Of a DNA stretch of 64,000 nt, positions 48,740 to 57,948 are shown piece after piece. The stretch covers positions 1,240,001 through 1,304,000 of the forward strand of contig NZ_VCIA01000001.1 in assembly GCF_005887555.1 (NCBI RefSeq). Reading direction: 5' to 3'. The first letter of the stretch is position 1; the number at the start of each line of letters is the position of its first letter. The position numbers and the translations under genes were made by a program. This DNA comes from Lentibacillus cibarius. GTDB taxonomy: Bacteria > Bacillota > Bacilli > Bacillales > Amphibacillaceae. The notes under the pieces were generated by a model, which saw only the letters and a list, made by a program, of their open reading frames with translations, was not told where the DNA came from and did no database searches.

Positions 48740-49699
48740 TCACACCCATGAAACAATAAACGAGGCCTCACCGGTAAGTTTATAACCCTTTACAGTATTT
48801 GGCACGATAAAGTTTGTGCCTTTTTCAAGGTCGAACGCCGCATCACCAACCACAATCTTTCCATTTCCCTCCACAACACTAACCTGCAGAAAATCGCTCG
48901 TTAATTCACGCTTTACAGTTCCACCCAACTCCCAGTGCTCCACCGTGAAATATGGATCTTCAACCAAACGTTTTATCGTCAAATCGCCTTCTGTGACGAG
49001 GTCAAACTGATTTGCAACAGCAGGCTGATCCAGAATTGTTGTAACGTCCGCAGCTTTATCAAGGTGCAGTTCACGCTTGTTCCCTTCAGCATCTGTCCGG
49101 TCATAATCATAAACGCGATACGTAATATCAGAACTTTGCTGGGTCTCCAAAATCACAATGCCGCTGCCAATCGCATGAATCGTACCACTTGGCACATGAA
49201 CAAAATCACCGGCTTTTACCTTTACACGCTTTAAGAGCTTGTCCCACTCACCGGCAGCCAGCAGTTGATCCAGTTCTTCCCTTGTCTTAGCATGATGACC
49301 AAGAACGAGTTCAGCATCCGGTTCAGCGCTTAAGACATACCAGCACTCTGTCTTGCCATACGGCTGATTTTCAACCTCACGGGCGTATGAATCATCCGGG
49401 TGGACCTGAACAGATAAATCCGTTTTAGCATCTAAAATCTTAACAAGTAATGGATAATCTTCATTATTATCCGCTTTTCGATTAAATAGTTCCCCGTATT
49501 CGTTCCAAGCCTGCCTTAACGTTTTTCCTTTCAGCGGACCGTTTTCGATTAGATTCGGTCCATTCGGATGCGCGGAAATTCCCCAAGCTTCCCCAGTATG
49601 ATCAGATGGAATAGCATAATTAAAATCCGCTTGCAGCTTCTGCCCACCCCATATACGTTCCTGAAACACAGGTTGCAAAAAAATCGGTTCACTGTACAC
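48740..49699 (-). CDS. manA: Mannose-6-phosphate isomerase, class I
   Basis: 319-aa cupin metalloenzyme interconverting mannose-6-P and fructose-6-P. Zinc-site motifs are VQVHPDDSYA and KTECWYVL, and the later VPSGTIHAIGSGIVILETQQ. The GTG at 49699 follows GGAGG by seven bases; the longer frame (49723) has no site. It lies upstream of the PTS operon on the same strand with its own terminator. The ROK kinase and manA together resemble the gmuE-gmuF part of the glucomannan locus. Confidence 0.95.
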   Translation of the reverse strand: MYSEPIFLQPVFQERIWGGQKLQADFNYAIPSDHTGEAWGISAHPNGPNLIENGPLKGKTLRQAWNEYGELFNRKADNNEDYPLLVKILDAKTDLSVQVHPDDSYAREVENQPYGKTECWYVLSAEPDAELVLGHHAKTREELDQLLAAGEWDKLLKRVKVKAGDFVHVPSGTIHAIGSGIVILETQQSSDITYRVYDYDRTDAEGNKRELHLDKAADVTTILDQPAVANQFDLVTEGDLTIKRLVEDPYFTVEHWELGGTVKRELTSDFLQVSVVEGNGKIVVGDAAFDLEKGTNFIVPNTVKGYKLTGEASFIVSWV

Positions 49700-49839
49700 T
49701 TGAATACCTCCATTCGGAAACATTGGGACGGTTTTTTGTTTTCATAATCATTTTTAGAAACATGAGAACCGCCCCCGTGTCCCCCTCAGATTTTCTATGA
49801 TATAATGCTGGCATATCTCCTGAAGAATGTGGTGATTTG

Positions 49840-50371
49840 ATGAATCCAATTCCTTTATATATGACACATGACTTAAGCAGGCTGCCAGATTATCGGCTAC
49901 CGGACGGTTATCACTTCCGGATTTTTTCGTATGATTCCGACGTAAAACATTGGACAAAAATTGTAACTGAAACCGGTGAGTTCGCGAGCGAAACACAAGC
50001 TCTTCAGCGATTTGATCGTGAATTCAAACCTTATTTAAATGAGGTTAAAAAACGTATTATTTTTATCGAAACGCATGACGGCCAAATTGCCGGCACAGCT
50101 GCAGCCTGGTTTGGTGAATGGAATCAAACCACCATCGGCCGGCTGCACTGGGTAGAAATAAAACCTGCATACCAAAGGAAAAAACTCGGCAAACCGCTTG
50201 TCGCCAAAGCCATGCAATTACTCCACCATTACCATCAAACAGCCTTTTTAAAAACCAACCCAGGCGACCAGCCTCGCCGCCCTCTCTATTTATCACCAAT
50301 TCAGATTCAAACCCGTCATTAACACCGAACAGGAGCAGCGTGTTTGGAATGACGTGTTTCGTCAGCTTTAA
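49840..50371 (+). pseudogene. GNAT acetyltransferase with C-terminal frameshift
   Basis: The main frame gives a GNAT core (GQIAGTAAAWFGEW, LHWVEIKPAYQRKKLGKPLV, the acetyl-CoA loop). After about 50265 the expected family end appears in another frame (SLAALSIYHQFRFKPVINTE, RVWNDVF), stopping at 50371. One inserted or deleted base near 50260-50270 explains it. Substrate unknown. May be a base-calling error. Confidence 0.75.
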
Positions 50372-50434
50372 CAAAAGTAGGGCGGTTCTCATGACTGAAC
50401 TTCAGTTTGGCGACTCGAGATCCCCCTTAATTCC

Positions 50435-50730
50435 TTATTCTATTGTTTGAAGCAGGTCATATGCTGGATCTGTTGATTTCACCTGTAGCAGCTGTTCGCG
50501 GAAATTATCGTCCCTTAATCGGCGTGAGAGCATTTGCAGGATTTTCAAGTGATCATTTCCTGCTTGTTCTTCCGGTACAGCAATTAAGAAGATAAGTTTT
50601 GCATACGTACCGTCCATACTGTTCCAGTCAACGCCATCGCGCTGGATACCAAATGCTACGGCTGTTTTTTTAAAAGCAGCCGACTTGCCATGCGGTATAG
50701 CGATATGCATACTCATTCCCGTTGTTCCTT
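50435..50730 (-). pseudogene. PTS fructose-type IIA domain, 5' end replaced by repeat
   Basis: The minus strand reads GTTGMSMHIAIPHGKS (phospho-His in IPHGKS), then a normal IIA C-terminus with YAKLIFLIAVPEEQ and LKILQMLSRRLRDDNFREQL to a stop. Upstream of the glycine before MSMHIAIPHG the frame changes to repeat DNA at about 50731, so about 40-50 N-terminal residues (or a whole multidomain protein) are missing. The original protein may have been a fructose/mannitol IIA or a regulator. Confidence 0.8.
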
Positions 50731-50830
50731 CTGGATGGAGCGTGTTGTCGATGGCATAATCATTGCTCGAGTTGCGCGCTCTGTCGCTCGAGCCAAACCC
50801 ACTCTCACTCAAGCCACCCTGCCCGTCACA
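50731..50830 (+). repeat. C leader end plus A array 5
   Basis: The last 34 bp of C (GGATGGAGCGTGTTGTCGAT...ATCATT), then 21-bp units at 50765, 50786 and 50807 (ACTCAAG), with a decayed one at 50828. Confidence 0.9.
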
Positions 50831-50999
50831 CCGGTACGCGCCCGTTTGAACGAGCTTTCCGCTAGTGTAACTGCCAAATCCCACACCACCTGTCCTAAAA
50901 TGACTCCAACAACGCGAGACCACTAACAACTCACAGTACTACCAAAAACCATCCATTCAACAATTCTTCCCGGTTATAATAAAACCGCTCTTTACCCTC

Positions 51000-51420
51000 A
51001 TACCGCGTAACCTTTTCACCAGCTACTTCAACAATGACTTATCCTGCACCGGTATCCCACTCCATCGTTGGTGCGTTGGTGCATATCGCGGATAGTAGTC
51101 TGCCTTTCCTTCAGCCACTAGGCAAAACTTTGAAGAACTACCAGACGAGACAACTTCTACTTCCCCGTCTTCTACTTCCCCGTGCTTTGCTTCCAGCTCT
51201 TTGATAAAAGCTTCCGTTTCCTTAGACATATGGGACCTACTGGCAACTGCGCGTGTCACCTTACTCTCTTCCACCTCAGGTAAACGTACACTTTTCTCTT
51301 TCAAGTCTTGTTCGCTCGCTACATCCACCTTTGAGGCGTTTTCCAATTTGTATGCACCGTCACCAACCCGTCCAAAATAAAATAAGTCTAATGCCGGTGC
51401 ATATATATCCGGTAAGTGAC
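51000..51420 (-). pseudogene. cysQ 3' half, copy Q2
   Basis: The minus strand reads YAPALDLFYFGRVGDGAYKL, VASRSHMSKETEAFIKELE, SSKFCLVAEGKADYYPRYAP, closely following CysQ at 55502-56098 (YAPALDTFYFGKAGLGAFKL; VASRSHMSAETEAFIEGL). Frameshift near 51075, no 5' half, and the end is decayed. The 3' flank also matches cysQ. Confidence 0.85.
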
Positions 51421-51477
51421 AGGCAGCTATACTATATTACTGTATTGCAATAACGGCAGTCTAAAGAAGTTTAATAC

Positions 51478-52137
51478 TTAATCATAATAGCCAATTTTAC
51501 TTAACCTGGACCGGTTATTAGTAAGTTGTAACGACTCCTCATTATAAAAATTCACTTCAGCATCAAACATCCAAAATAACATTTTATATTTATCTGGAAG
51601 AATATCATCTACTTGACGAATGAAATCATAAGAATACTGAAGAAACTCAATTGTTTTACCTCTCGTTACCTGGAACAAAGGCTGCAAGTGAGATATATGC
51701 CTTGATTCATCCGTAAATGGCGATGCGTGCACATACCTGTCTCTATAATTTAAAACTTCTTTATAATTGGCGTAATGTGGTTTGATCTTCTCTACTGCAT
51801 CCGGATATAATTTGTAAATGATATTTTCAATAATTTGTTTATCATTTATCTTCTTTTTATTTAATACATCTCTCACTTCTCTCGTTTCCTCATGATTGCC
51901 TTGTTTTATATTGTAAAAGAAATCATACAGACAAGCCTCTACAAAAGTTACAGACAAAAAAACTAAATTCCTTTGCATTCCTCCAATTTTATTTTCTAAC
52001 TCTCTATATTTTACATCTGTCATCATCTTAAATCGCTCTTGATGATTTAGCTGTTTATTTTTCCCGTCCTCCAAGTATAAATTCCAATGGACCTTTAAGT
52101 CATTAAAAATGATCATTTCAGGAATGGTCGGATACAT
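51478..52137 (-). CDS. Hypothetical protein with HEPN-like RxxxxH motif (219 aa)
   Basis: A soluble, mainly helical protein. Residues R132-H137 (RDRYVH) fit the Rx4-6H signature of HEPN ribonucleases, preceded by a helical stretch with FVEACLYDFFY. That similarity is suggestive only. The start ATG at 52137 lies one base after AAAAGG, a poor spacing, and an IS4 element ends 25 bp upstream, so the native 5' region may be lost. Beyond the IS lies a truncated SIR2 gene, so the locus may be a broken defence island. Confidence 0.5.
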   Translation of the reverse strand: MYPTIPEMIIFNDLKVHWNLYLEDGKNKQLNHQERFKMMTDVKYRELENKIGGMQRNLVFLSVTFVEACLYDFFYNIKQGNHEETREVRDVLNKKKINDKQIIENIIYKLYPDAVEKIKPHYANYKEVLNYRDRYVHASPFTDESRHISHLQPLFQVTRGKTIEFLQYSYDFIRQVDDILPDKYKMLFWMFDAEVNFYNEESLQLTNNRSRLSKIGYYD

Positions 52138-52162
52138 ACCTTTTAAAATATTTAATTCGAAC

Positions 52163-53749
52163 CATTAGTATTGCATAAATAAAAAACTATTTTGTCAATC
52201 AATACTCCTTCTAAAATTAATTACGGAATATTGGGAATTATGGTGATAAAGTCTTTAAATAAATAAAAAATCCCCTTATAATAGGGATTAGGTAGTTCTG
52301 TCCAAATCCCATTACAAGGAGACACCGTATGGACAAGAATACCACAAAATCCACAATAAATGAACTGTTCAAGGTACTTGATGAACAAAAATTTTTAAAC
52401 GTGATCAACGTTACGGATATTGATCAGTACATAAAAAAACTGACGGCCTACAAATTCCTGGAACTGTTGATTATTGCGCAACTGAATGAGACCGAAAGTT
52501 TAAGAGAGCTATCGAAACAACTCAAGGATAATCAGGACATCCAACAGAAGATTGAAGTGGACACCATTAGTACGTCACAACTATCCCGGAAACAGTGTAA
52601 TCTCACTCCTCGAATATTTGAAAAGGTATTTAGACATCTGGTGTTCGAGACACAAGCGCTAATGAAACATCCATCGATGATACGTGATATTGGAAAACTA
52701 CTGGTTATTGATTCATCCACTATGTCGATGAGTTTGAGCCAGTATCCCTGGGCAACGTTTCGCAAAACGAAGTCAGGTGTTCGACTCCACTTGCGAGTAG
52801 TCGTGACAAAGGATATAACCATGCCTGACAAAGCTGTTATGCTGCCAGCCAAGCATGCGGATAGATCCCAGATGGATGAATTAATCGATATTGATTCAAA
52901 CGCCATTCATTTGTTTGACCGGGGCTACAATGACTATAAGCAATTTGATAAACTTTGCTTTGATGATGTTCGGTTTGTCACAAGAACAAAGAAAAATGCA
53001 GAAATAGAGGTTATCTCGGAACAAGTTCCGGACACGGAAAACAACATTTTTCTTGATCAGGAAGTGTACCTGGGCAGTGTGCAAAATGGAACCAAAATGA
53101 CGCAACCCTTGCGCCTTATTAAAACAAAAGATAGCGAAGGCAATGTGGTTGTCATTGTTACTAACTGTTTCGAACTATCTGCCAAAGAGATTGGTGATTT
53201 ATACCGCTATCGCTGGAAAATCGAAACATTTTTCAAGTGGATGAAGCAGCATTTAAAAATAAAATCATTTTATGGCAAAAGCGAAAATGCCGTTTACACA
53301 CAAATTTGGATCGCGTTAATCACGTACTGCTTACAAGTGTTATTACAGTTGAAATTTCATCATGAAGGATCGCTATTAGAATTAAAACGAACGCTCAAAA
53401 ACCTTTTATTCAGCCCATTGGAAGAATTTTTGCGGTCTCTGTTCCGTAAACCAACAAGAACGTCAAAAGGTCGTAAAAAGTATAACTGGGAGAAAGAATT
53501 TCAACATATTGTAAGCCAATTTGAAGAAGGCGAGGTGGCTCATCTTAACGACTTAACGTATGATCCGTTATTTTTTTTAACAGTATATGATGGAAATAAA
53601 TGTAAATTGTGGATAAGAACTACCGGTCATATCCCCTTTGACTTTTTTTCATAAAAAACCAAGATAATTGTACTGAATATTTAGAAAAGACATTCACTGG
53701 AACTTATAGGGTGTTTGACAAAACCAAAAAATTTTATGCAACACTAATG
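52163..53749. mobile_element. IS4-family insertion sequence
   Basis: About 1.59 kb. The ends are imperfect inverted repeats starting CATTAGT(A/G)TTGCATAAA and sharing TTTTGTCAA further in (left 52163-52195, right 53717-53749). No clear direct target duplication is visible, which suggests a later deletion at one side or uncertain ends. Confidence 0.75.
52329..53654 (+). CDS. IS4-family transposase
   Basis: 441-aa DDE transposase. LLVIDSSTMSM (first Asp), FDRGYNDYKQF (second Asp, DRGY motif) and YRYRWKIETFFKWMKQHLKI (YREK-like motif with the catalytic Glu). RBS AAGGAGACACCGT. The C-terminus continues about 70 residues past the usual core (DLTYDPLFFLTVYDGNKCKL). Intact. Confidence 0.94.
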   Translation: MDKNTTKSTINELFKVLDEQKFLNVINVTDIDQYIKKLTAYKFLELLIIAQLNETESLRELSKQLKDNQDIQQKIEVDTISTSQLSRKQCNLTPRIFEKVFRHLVFETQALMKHPSMIRDIGKLLVIDSSTMSMSLSQYPWATFRKTKSGVRLHLRVVVTKDITMPDKAVMLPAKHADRSQMDELIDIDSNAIHLFDRGYNDYKQFDKLCFDDVRFVTRTKKNAEIEVISEQVPDTENNIFLDQEVYLGSVQNGTKMTQPLRLIKTKDSEGNVVVIVTNCFELSAKEIGDLYRYRWKIETFFKWMKQHLKIKSFYGKSENAVYTQIWIALITYCLQVLLQLKFHHEGSLLELKRTLKNLLFSPLEEFLRSLFRKPTRTSKGRKKYNWEKEFQHIVSQFEEGEVAHLNDLTYDPLFFLTVYDGNKCKLWIRTTGHIPFDFFS

Positions 53750-54048
53750 AATTCATCTAAGCTGTCTCTTCCATATTCATCTGCATATCTTTGACTTAAT
53801 TCCAGAACATCTTCATTTATTGAATTATCATCTATACCTAAACCTTCCAAAATTTTTTCTTTAAGTTCTGGCCAAGTCATCATACCATCAAGTGATTCAT
53901 CAATTTTATTTGCATTTAAACTAAAACCAGATCCAATCATCACAGAAACTCTACTTTTTCCATCTTCGGACCAAAGCTTACCACGAATATTTTCCAAGTG
54001 ATGATATTTTGGCAATTTCTCCTTAAATTCATTAGTAGAGTTACCCAT
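53750..54048 (-). pseudogene. SIR2-like domain protein, truncated by IS4
   Basis: About the first 100 residues remain: SVMIGSGFSLNA (NAD-binding loop of SIR2-like domains, near residues 36-46), MTWPELKEKILEGL and LSQRYADEYGRDSLDEF. The frame then enters the IS4 end and stops at 53734. Stand-alone or fused SIR2-like NADases of this kind act in several anti-phage systems. The start ATG at 54048 follows AGGAGGACACA. The lost C-terminal part would have told which system it was. Confidence 0.7.
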
Positions 54049-54136
54049 TGTGTCCTCCTTCATTTAAATGAATAATCATTCATTAGCTTAGACGTTGTAA
54101 TTAACCAAATCCATCATTGCCAACATTGTTATTAAC

Positions 54137-54740
54137 TTACTTCACCTGATAGTAATCGACATACCAATCGGCAAATTTCTGCAGGCCATCTTGAATGGAT
54201 GTTTCCGGTTTGAAACCGACTGCCTGATAAAGTAAATCGGTCGATGCATAGGTTGCTGAGACATCGCCTGGCTTGATTGGTTCATAGACTTTATTGAATT
54301 AGACATCATGGCCTAATGAATTGCTCAGCGCCATTTTCTAGTGCACCGATGAATGTCATCAGTTTCTCTGGGCTGTTGTTGCCAATATTGAAGACGCGGT
54401 GCGGTGCGCCGTCTTCGCTCTCAGGTTGATTGCCCAAAAGCCGTTCCACTCCGATGATAATATCGTCAATGTAGGTGAAATTACGATACAAATCATTCTC
54501 AAAATCACAGTTGTTGAAGATGTTGATCGATTCGCTGTTGAAACATTTATCCGTGAAGCCGAAATACCATGCCTGGACACCCCATGAGATCATAAACGGT
54601 AAAGAAACGCTGGCCGGTTGCCGAGATATTATACAAATGGCTGTAGGTATGTACCATGATTTCATTCGACTTCTTGGTTGAGGCATATTCCTCATAAATA
54701 GTATTCAAGCTTTTCGGTACATTATTATTTCCTGCCCAAT
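54137..54740 (-). pseudogene. NAD-dependent sugar epimerase (UDP-glucuronate 4-epimerase-like), decayed
   Basis: The pieces are in order but in different frames: SLNTIYEEYASTKKSNEIMV (YxxxK catalytic motif), FTDKCFNSESINIFNNCDFE, RNFTYIDDIIIGVERLL, HRVFNIGNNSPEKLMTFIGA, and PGDVSATYASTDLLYQAVGF to a stop at 54137. At least three frameshifts. The N-terminal Rossmann half is missing, and the 5' end is fused to a zinc-ribbon-like piece (GGAYICPNCHGSSFF, about 54760-54860). Confidence 0.85.
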
Positions 54741-54917
54741 TTTGGCCCAGGTTCTTGGGTTCCAATAGGTGGAAAAAAGAACTTCCATGACAGTTTGGAC
54801 AAATGTAAGCTCCTCCTACTTGTTCTCCACTTCCATCTTTCCATTCTCCTGAGGAATCTACACCCCTATGACAAGACTACTTCACTATTTCTACAACAAA
54901 CAACAAAATCCTGCAAA

Positions 54918-55233
54918 ACCTCCCAAAATTAAAATGACACTCCTTCAGGAGTGCCATACCAATTCCTGCCCCTTCACCAACAACCATCCATTCGTCAAAT
55001 TCTCTCTCTATTATAATCAAACCTCTCGCCATCCTCATATCCACAACTCTACCGCTGGCCGCTTCAACTATGGCCTAGCCGGTGCCGGTGTCCTATTTCA
55101 TCGTCGGGGCGTAGCGCGGGTAGTAGTCGGCTTTGCCCTCGACGACGAGACAGAACTTCAACGAGCTACCGGCGGAGACGACGTCAACCTCGCTGGCACC
55201 GCCGCGCAGTTCCTGGATGAATGCCTCGGTCTC
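54918..55233 (-). pseudogene. cysQ 3' tail, copy Q3, with terminator
   Basis: About 315 bp that align with 55431-55745: the terminator (ATGACACTCCTTC.GAGTGCC), AACCA.CCATTCGTCAAATTC, ATCAAACCTCTCGCCATCCT and the coding end (ADYYPRYAPTMK; SGSSLKFCLVVEGK). It stops exactly at an H hairpin. GC content is higher than in the parent copy (for example GGCGGAGACGACGTC), so it has diverged by GC-ward substitution. Confidence 0.85.
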
Positions 55234-55256
55234 GATTTCGGCAGCTGCCGAAAATC
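55234..55256. repeat. H hairpin repeat 3
   Basis: GATTTCGGCAGCTGCCGAAAATC followed by ATCCTTTTGG, at the cut end of the Q3 tail. Confidence 0.85.
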
Positions 55257-55289
55257 ATCCTTTTGGAATAGCGCGGGATAATCGTTGTC

Positions 55290-55415
55290 GCTCGAGCGGA
55301 TCGTGTTCTCGCTCGAGTAGGGGCTGCTGTCGCTCGAGTTTGTCCGACCCTCGCTCAAGTTGTACGCCTTATCGCTCGAGTTGACCCGTCTAACGCTCGA
55401 GTCGGTCCACTACTA
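55290..55415 (+). repeat. A array 6: six 21-bp units
   Basis: Unit starts at 55290, 55311, 55332, 55353, 55374 and 55395, between two copies of the cysQ 3' region. Confidence 0.93.
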
Positions 55416-55438
55416 CATAAACGCCTCCCCCAAAATAA

Positions 55439-55471
55439 AAATGACACTCCTTCAAGAGTGCCAAATCAATT
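55439..55471 (-). terminator. Terminator of cysC-cysQ
   Basis: On the minus strand TGGCACTC-TTGAAG-GAGTGTCA then TTTTTATTTT. A duplicate occurs in copy Q3 (about 54931-54957). Confidence 0.8.
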
Positions 55472-55501
55472 CCTACCCCTTCGCCAAAAACCACCCATTC
55501 G

Positions 55502-56280
55502 TCAAATTCTCTCTCTATTATAATCAAACCTCTCGCCATCCTCATATCTCAAAACGCTTCCACCTGCAGCCTCAACAATAGCTTGACCGGCGCCGGTATC
55601 CCACTCCATCGTCGGGGCATAGCGCGGATAATAGTCAGCTTTCCCTTCTGCCACTAAGCAAAACTTGAGCGAACTTCCGGCCGAGACGACATCGATTTCT
55701 CGCTCACCATCGCGCAACCCTTCAATAAATGCCTCCGTCTCAGCAGACATATGCGACCGGCTTGCAACCACATGGACAACGTCGCCCGGCTCGACAAGCG
55801 GCAGACGCACACTCGCCTCAACAAGCTCGTTATCACCAACTACATTAGCCTCTGATGCACTTTCCAGCTTAAACGCACCCAAACCAGCCTTACCAAAGTA
55901 AAACGTGTCCAAAGCGGGTGCATAAATAGCCCCCATCACCGGGTAGCCGTCTTCAATCAGCGCGATATTGACTGTGAACTCGCCATTCTTTTTTATAAAT
56001 TCTTTCGTACCGTCCAACGGATCAACCAGGAAAAACACCGTCCTGTCTTTCCTATCCGCATACGGAATGTCGGCCCCTTCCTCGCTCAACACGGGCACCG
56101 ATGCATACGCCTTGTGAAGCCCGTCGACAATCGTCCGGTGCGAGCGCTGGTGGCTTCGGTCAGCGAGGAATTGTCATCTTTCGTCTCCACGGAAATGTCC
56201 TGCTCATACACATCCAGAATTTCACGTCCGGCATCCAATGATATATCCAACAGTGTCTTCAAACTGACGTCTGCCATCAT
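55502..56280 (-). pseudogene. cysQ: 3'(2'),5'-bisphosphate nucleotidase, one frameshift (parent cysQ)
   Basis: Inositol-monophosphatase-fold, Mg2+-dependent enzyme that degrades PAP/PAPS by-products of sulfate activation. N-terminal part 56280-56150 (LLDISLDAGREILDVYEQDI), then after one missing base near 56150 (ADQRSHRTIVDGLHKAY expected) PVLSEEGADIPYA, VDPLDGTKEF (metal motif) and the C-terminal TMEWDTGAGQAIVEAAGG. All catalytic motifs remain, so the shift may be recent or an error. Its ATG overlaps the cysC stop. Confidence 0.88.
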
Positions 56281-56879
56281 TCCACGTATCCTTTCTTTTG
56301 CAAGTACGCCACAATTGTCTGCACGGATTCTTCCAGGCTCTGCTTATCCGTATCAACGGTGACTTCCGGATTAACCGGTGCTTCATATGGTGCGTCAATG
56401 CCTGTAAAGCCTTTGATCTCGCCAGCGCGTGCTTTCTTATACAGCCCTTTTGGATCCCGTTCTTCACAGGTCTCCACACTTGCGTCGACAAACACTTCAA
56501 TGAATTCGCCGTCTTCCACTAATGCGCGCACCTCATCGCGGTCTTCACGATACGGGGAAATAAATGCGGACAATGTAAACAATCCAGCATCGACCATCAG
56601 TTTCGATACTTCTCCGATGCGGCGGATGTTTTCTTTCCGGTCTTCCGGGCTGAAGCCAAAATTCTTATTCAAGCCATGACGGATATTATCCCCATCCAAA
56701 CGGTACGTACGCACGCCCATGTTATGCAGTTCTTTCTCCAGTTCCACAGAAATGGTTGATTTACCAGAACCAGACAAGCCGGTGAACCATACAACAGCGC
56801 TCTTACGGTTATTTAGCTGCTGCCGGTGTGCTTTCGTTACTTTCGAGTCATGCCAGACAATATTTTCTGATTTAGCCAT
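56277..56879 (-). CDS. cysC: Adenylylsulfate kinase
   Basis: 200-aa APS kinase making PAPS in sulfate assimilation. P-loop GLSGSGKST at residues 34-42, then [30 protein letters not shown] and the lid region [20 protein letters not shown]. The ATG at 56879 follows GGAGGAATGGAC; the in-frame upstream codons lack a site. Coupled to cysQ. The gene upstream is a sulfate-permease-like SLC13 fragment, so a cys operon has been cut at its 5' side; cysD/cysN or sat are absent from the window. Confidence 0.95.
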   Translation of the reverse strand: MAKSENIVWHDSKVTKAHRQQLNNRKSAVVWFTGLSGSGKSTISVELEKELHNMGVRTYRLDGDNIRHGLNKNFGFSPEDRKENIRRIGEVSKLMVDAGLFTLSAFISPYREDRDEVRALVEDGEFIEVFVDASVETCEERDPKGLYKKARAGEIKGFTGIDAPYEAPVNPEVTVDTDKQSLEESVQTIVAYLQKKGYVE

Positions 56880-56895
56880 GTCCATTCCTCCTCTA

Positions 56896-57345
56896 TTAAA
56901 ACCATACATTATAAATAATCAATACCGATGTCACCATCACCATGAGACTGAGGGGCAGCCCTACTTTCATATAATCCGTGAACGTATAGCCGCCGGGCTC
57001 GTACACAATCAGGTTCGTCTGATAACCGATAGGTGTAATAAAACTGGCGGATGCGGCAATGGCAATGACCACCGCAAACCCGGCCGAATCCACGCCTACC
57101 GTTTCAGCCATTTCAATTCCGATGGGCAGCATCAATACTGCCGATGCTGTATTGGTAATCATTTCAGTAAACAAATTCGTCAAAAAATAAACAATAAACA
57201 ATAGCGCCAGTAATCCTAGCGGCTGGCCGATCTCTAGCAATCCGTTTGCAATCCAATCCGCAAGACCGGTTTTTCGCATAGCAGTGCCGATTCCTAACGC
57301 ACTTGCAATTAAGAGCAGCACGCTAAGGTACATTGGGCCAGGGGG
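56896..57345 (-). pseudogene. SLC13-family (sulfate/dicarboxylate) permease, C-terminal fragment
   Basis: About 145 residues with four membrane segments: LIASALGIGTAMRKTGLADW, FLTNLFTEMITNTASAVLML (the conserved SNT-like TNTA motif) and ASFITPIGYQTNLIVYEPGG (second motif). Family members have about 400-600 residues, so the N-terminal two-thirds are missing. The frame ends about 30 bp from an H hairpin. It was probably the sulfate importer of the cysC-cysQ operon. Confidence 0.85.
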
Positions 57346-57377
57346 TTCTGGCTGGGGTGCGGTGGTTTTAAATGGTT

Positions 57378-57401
57378 GATTTTCGGCGGCGGCCGAAAAT
57401 C
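57378..57401. repeat. H hairpin repeat 4 at a double gene truncation
   Basis: GATTTTCGGC-GGCG-GCCGAAAATC. Both divergent neighbours (SLC13 to the left, VanZ-like to the right) have lost their 5' ends at this point. Confidence 0.85.
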
Positions 57402-57439
57402 CTTTCTTTAGCCCGAAAGCACCAGAAGCTTGGGTCTAA

Positions 57440-57922
57440 TTCCTTTCTGTACCGGCAATGCTGGAACCAGAGGAGGGATGGGAATTGGTAGTTGATTATA
57501 ATCTTATGTTTGGATTGGATAAGCAGGTGCACTTTTTCAGCTATACCGCTCTTTCCGCGTTTCTGGGAATCATGGTGATGCTCCTGTCTGATCGGAAATC
57601 TGTCAAAAAAAGACTTAGCTATTTATGGATGGTGTTGGTGACGATCGGAACGGCGGAAGAATATCGGCAATATATGGTCCCTGGCAGGAGTGCGGAGTTT
57701 TTGGATGCGATTGCGAATATGCTTGGAATATCTATCGGCTTAGCCATCCCCATGCTGATTGCATACAGACATCATTTTCTTGTTAAAAGGTTGGCTCTAT
57801 ATAGTATTGTTTTCATTCCGATGCTGCTGGGCTTGTTGTTTTTGAACGAACGTCCATTTATCACCATGGAGGAACCCATTCAAGCACAGTTGAAGAAGGT
57901 CGTGGCGTTTATTGGCGGATGA
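57440..57922 (+). pseudogene. VanZ-like membrane protein, 5'-truncated
   Basis: The remaining frame reads LSVPAMLEPEEGWELVV, then the VanZ core DKQVHFFSYTALSAFLGIMV, EEYRQYMVPGRSAEFLD and three membrane helices. VanZ-like proteins normally begin with a membrane helix ahead of the DKxxHF motif; here a stop codon (57437-57439) and an H hairpin replace it. An ATG exists at 57458 but has only a weak ribosome site. Possibly non-functional. Confidence 0.7.
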
Positions 57923-57948
57923 GGGAACCGGGGGACCGCGGGGGCGGC

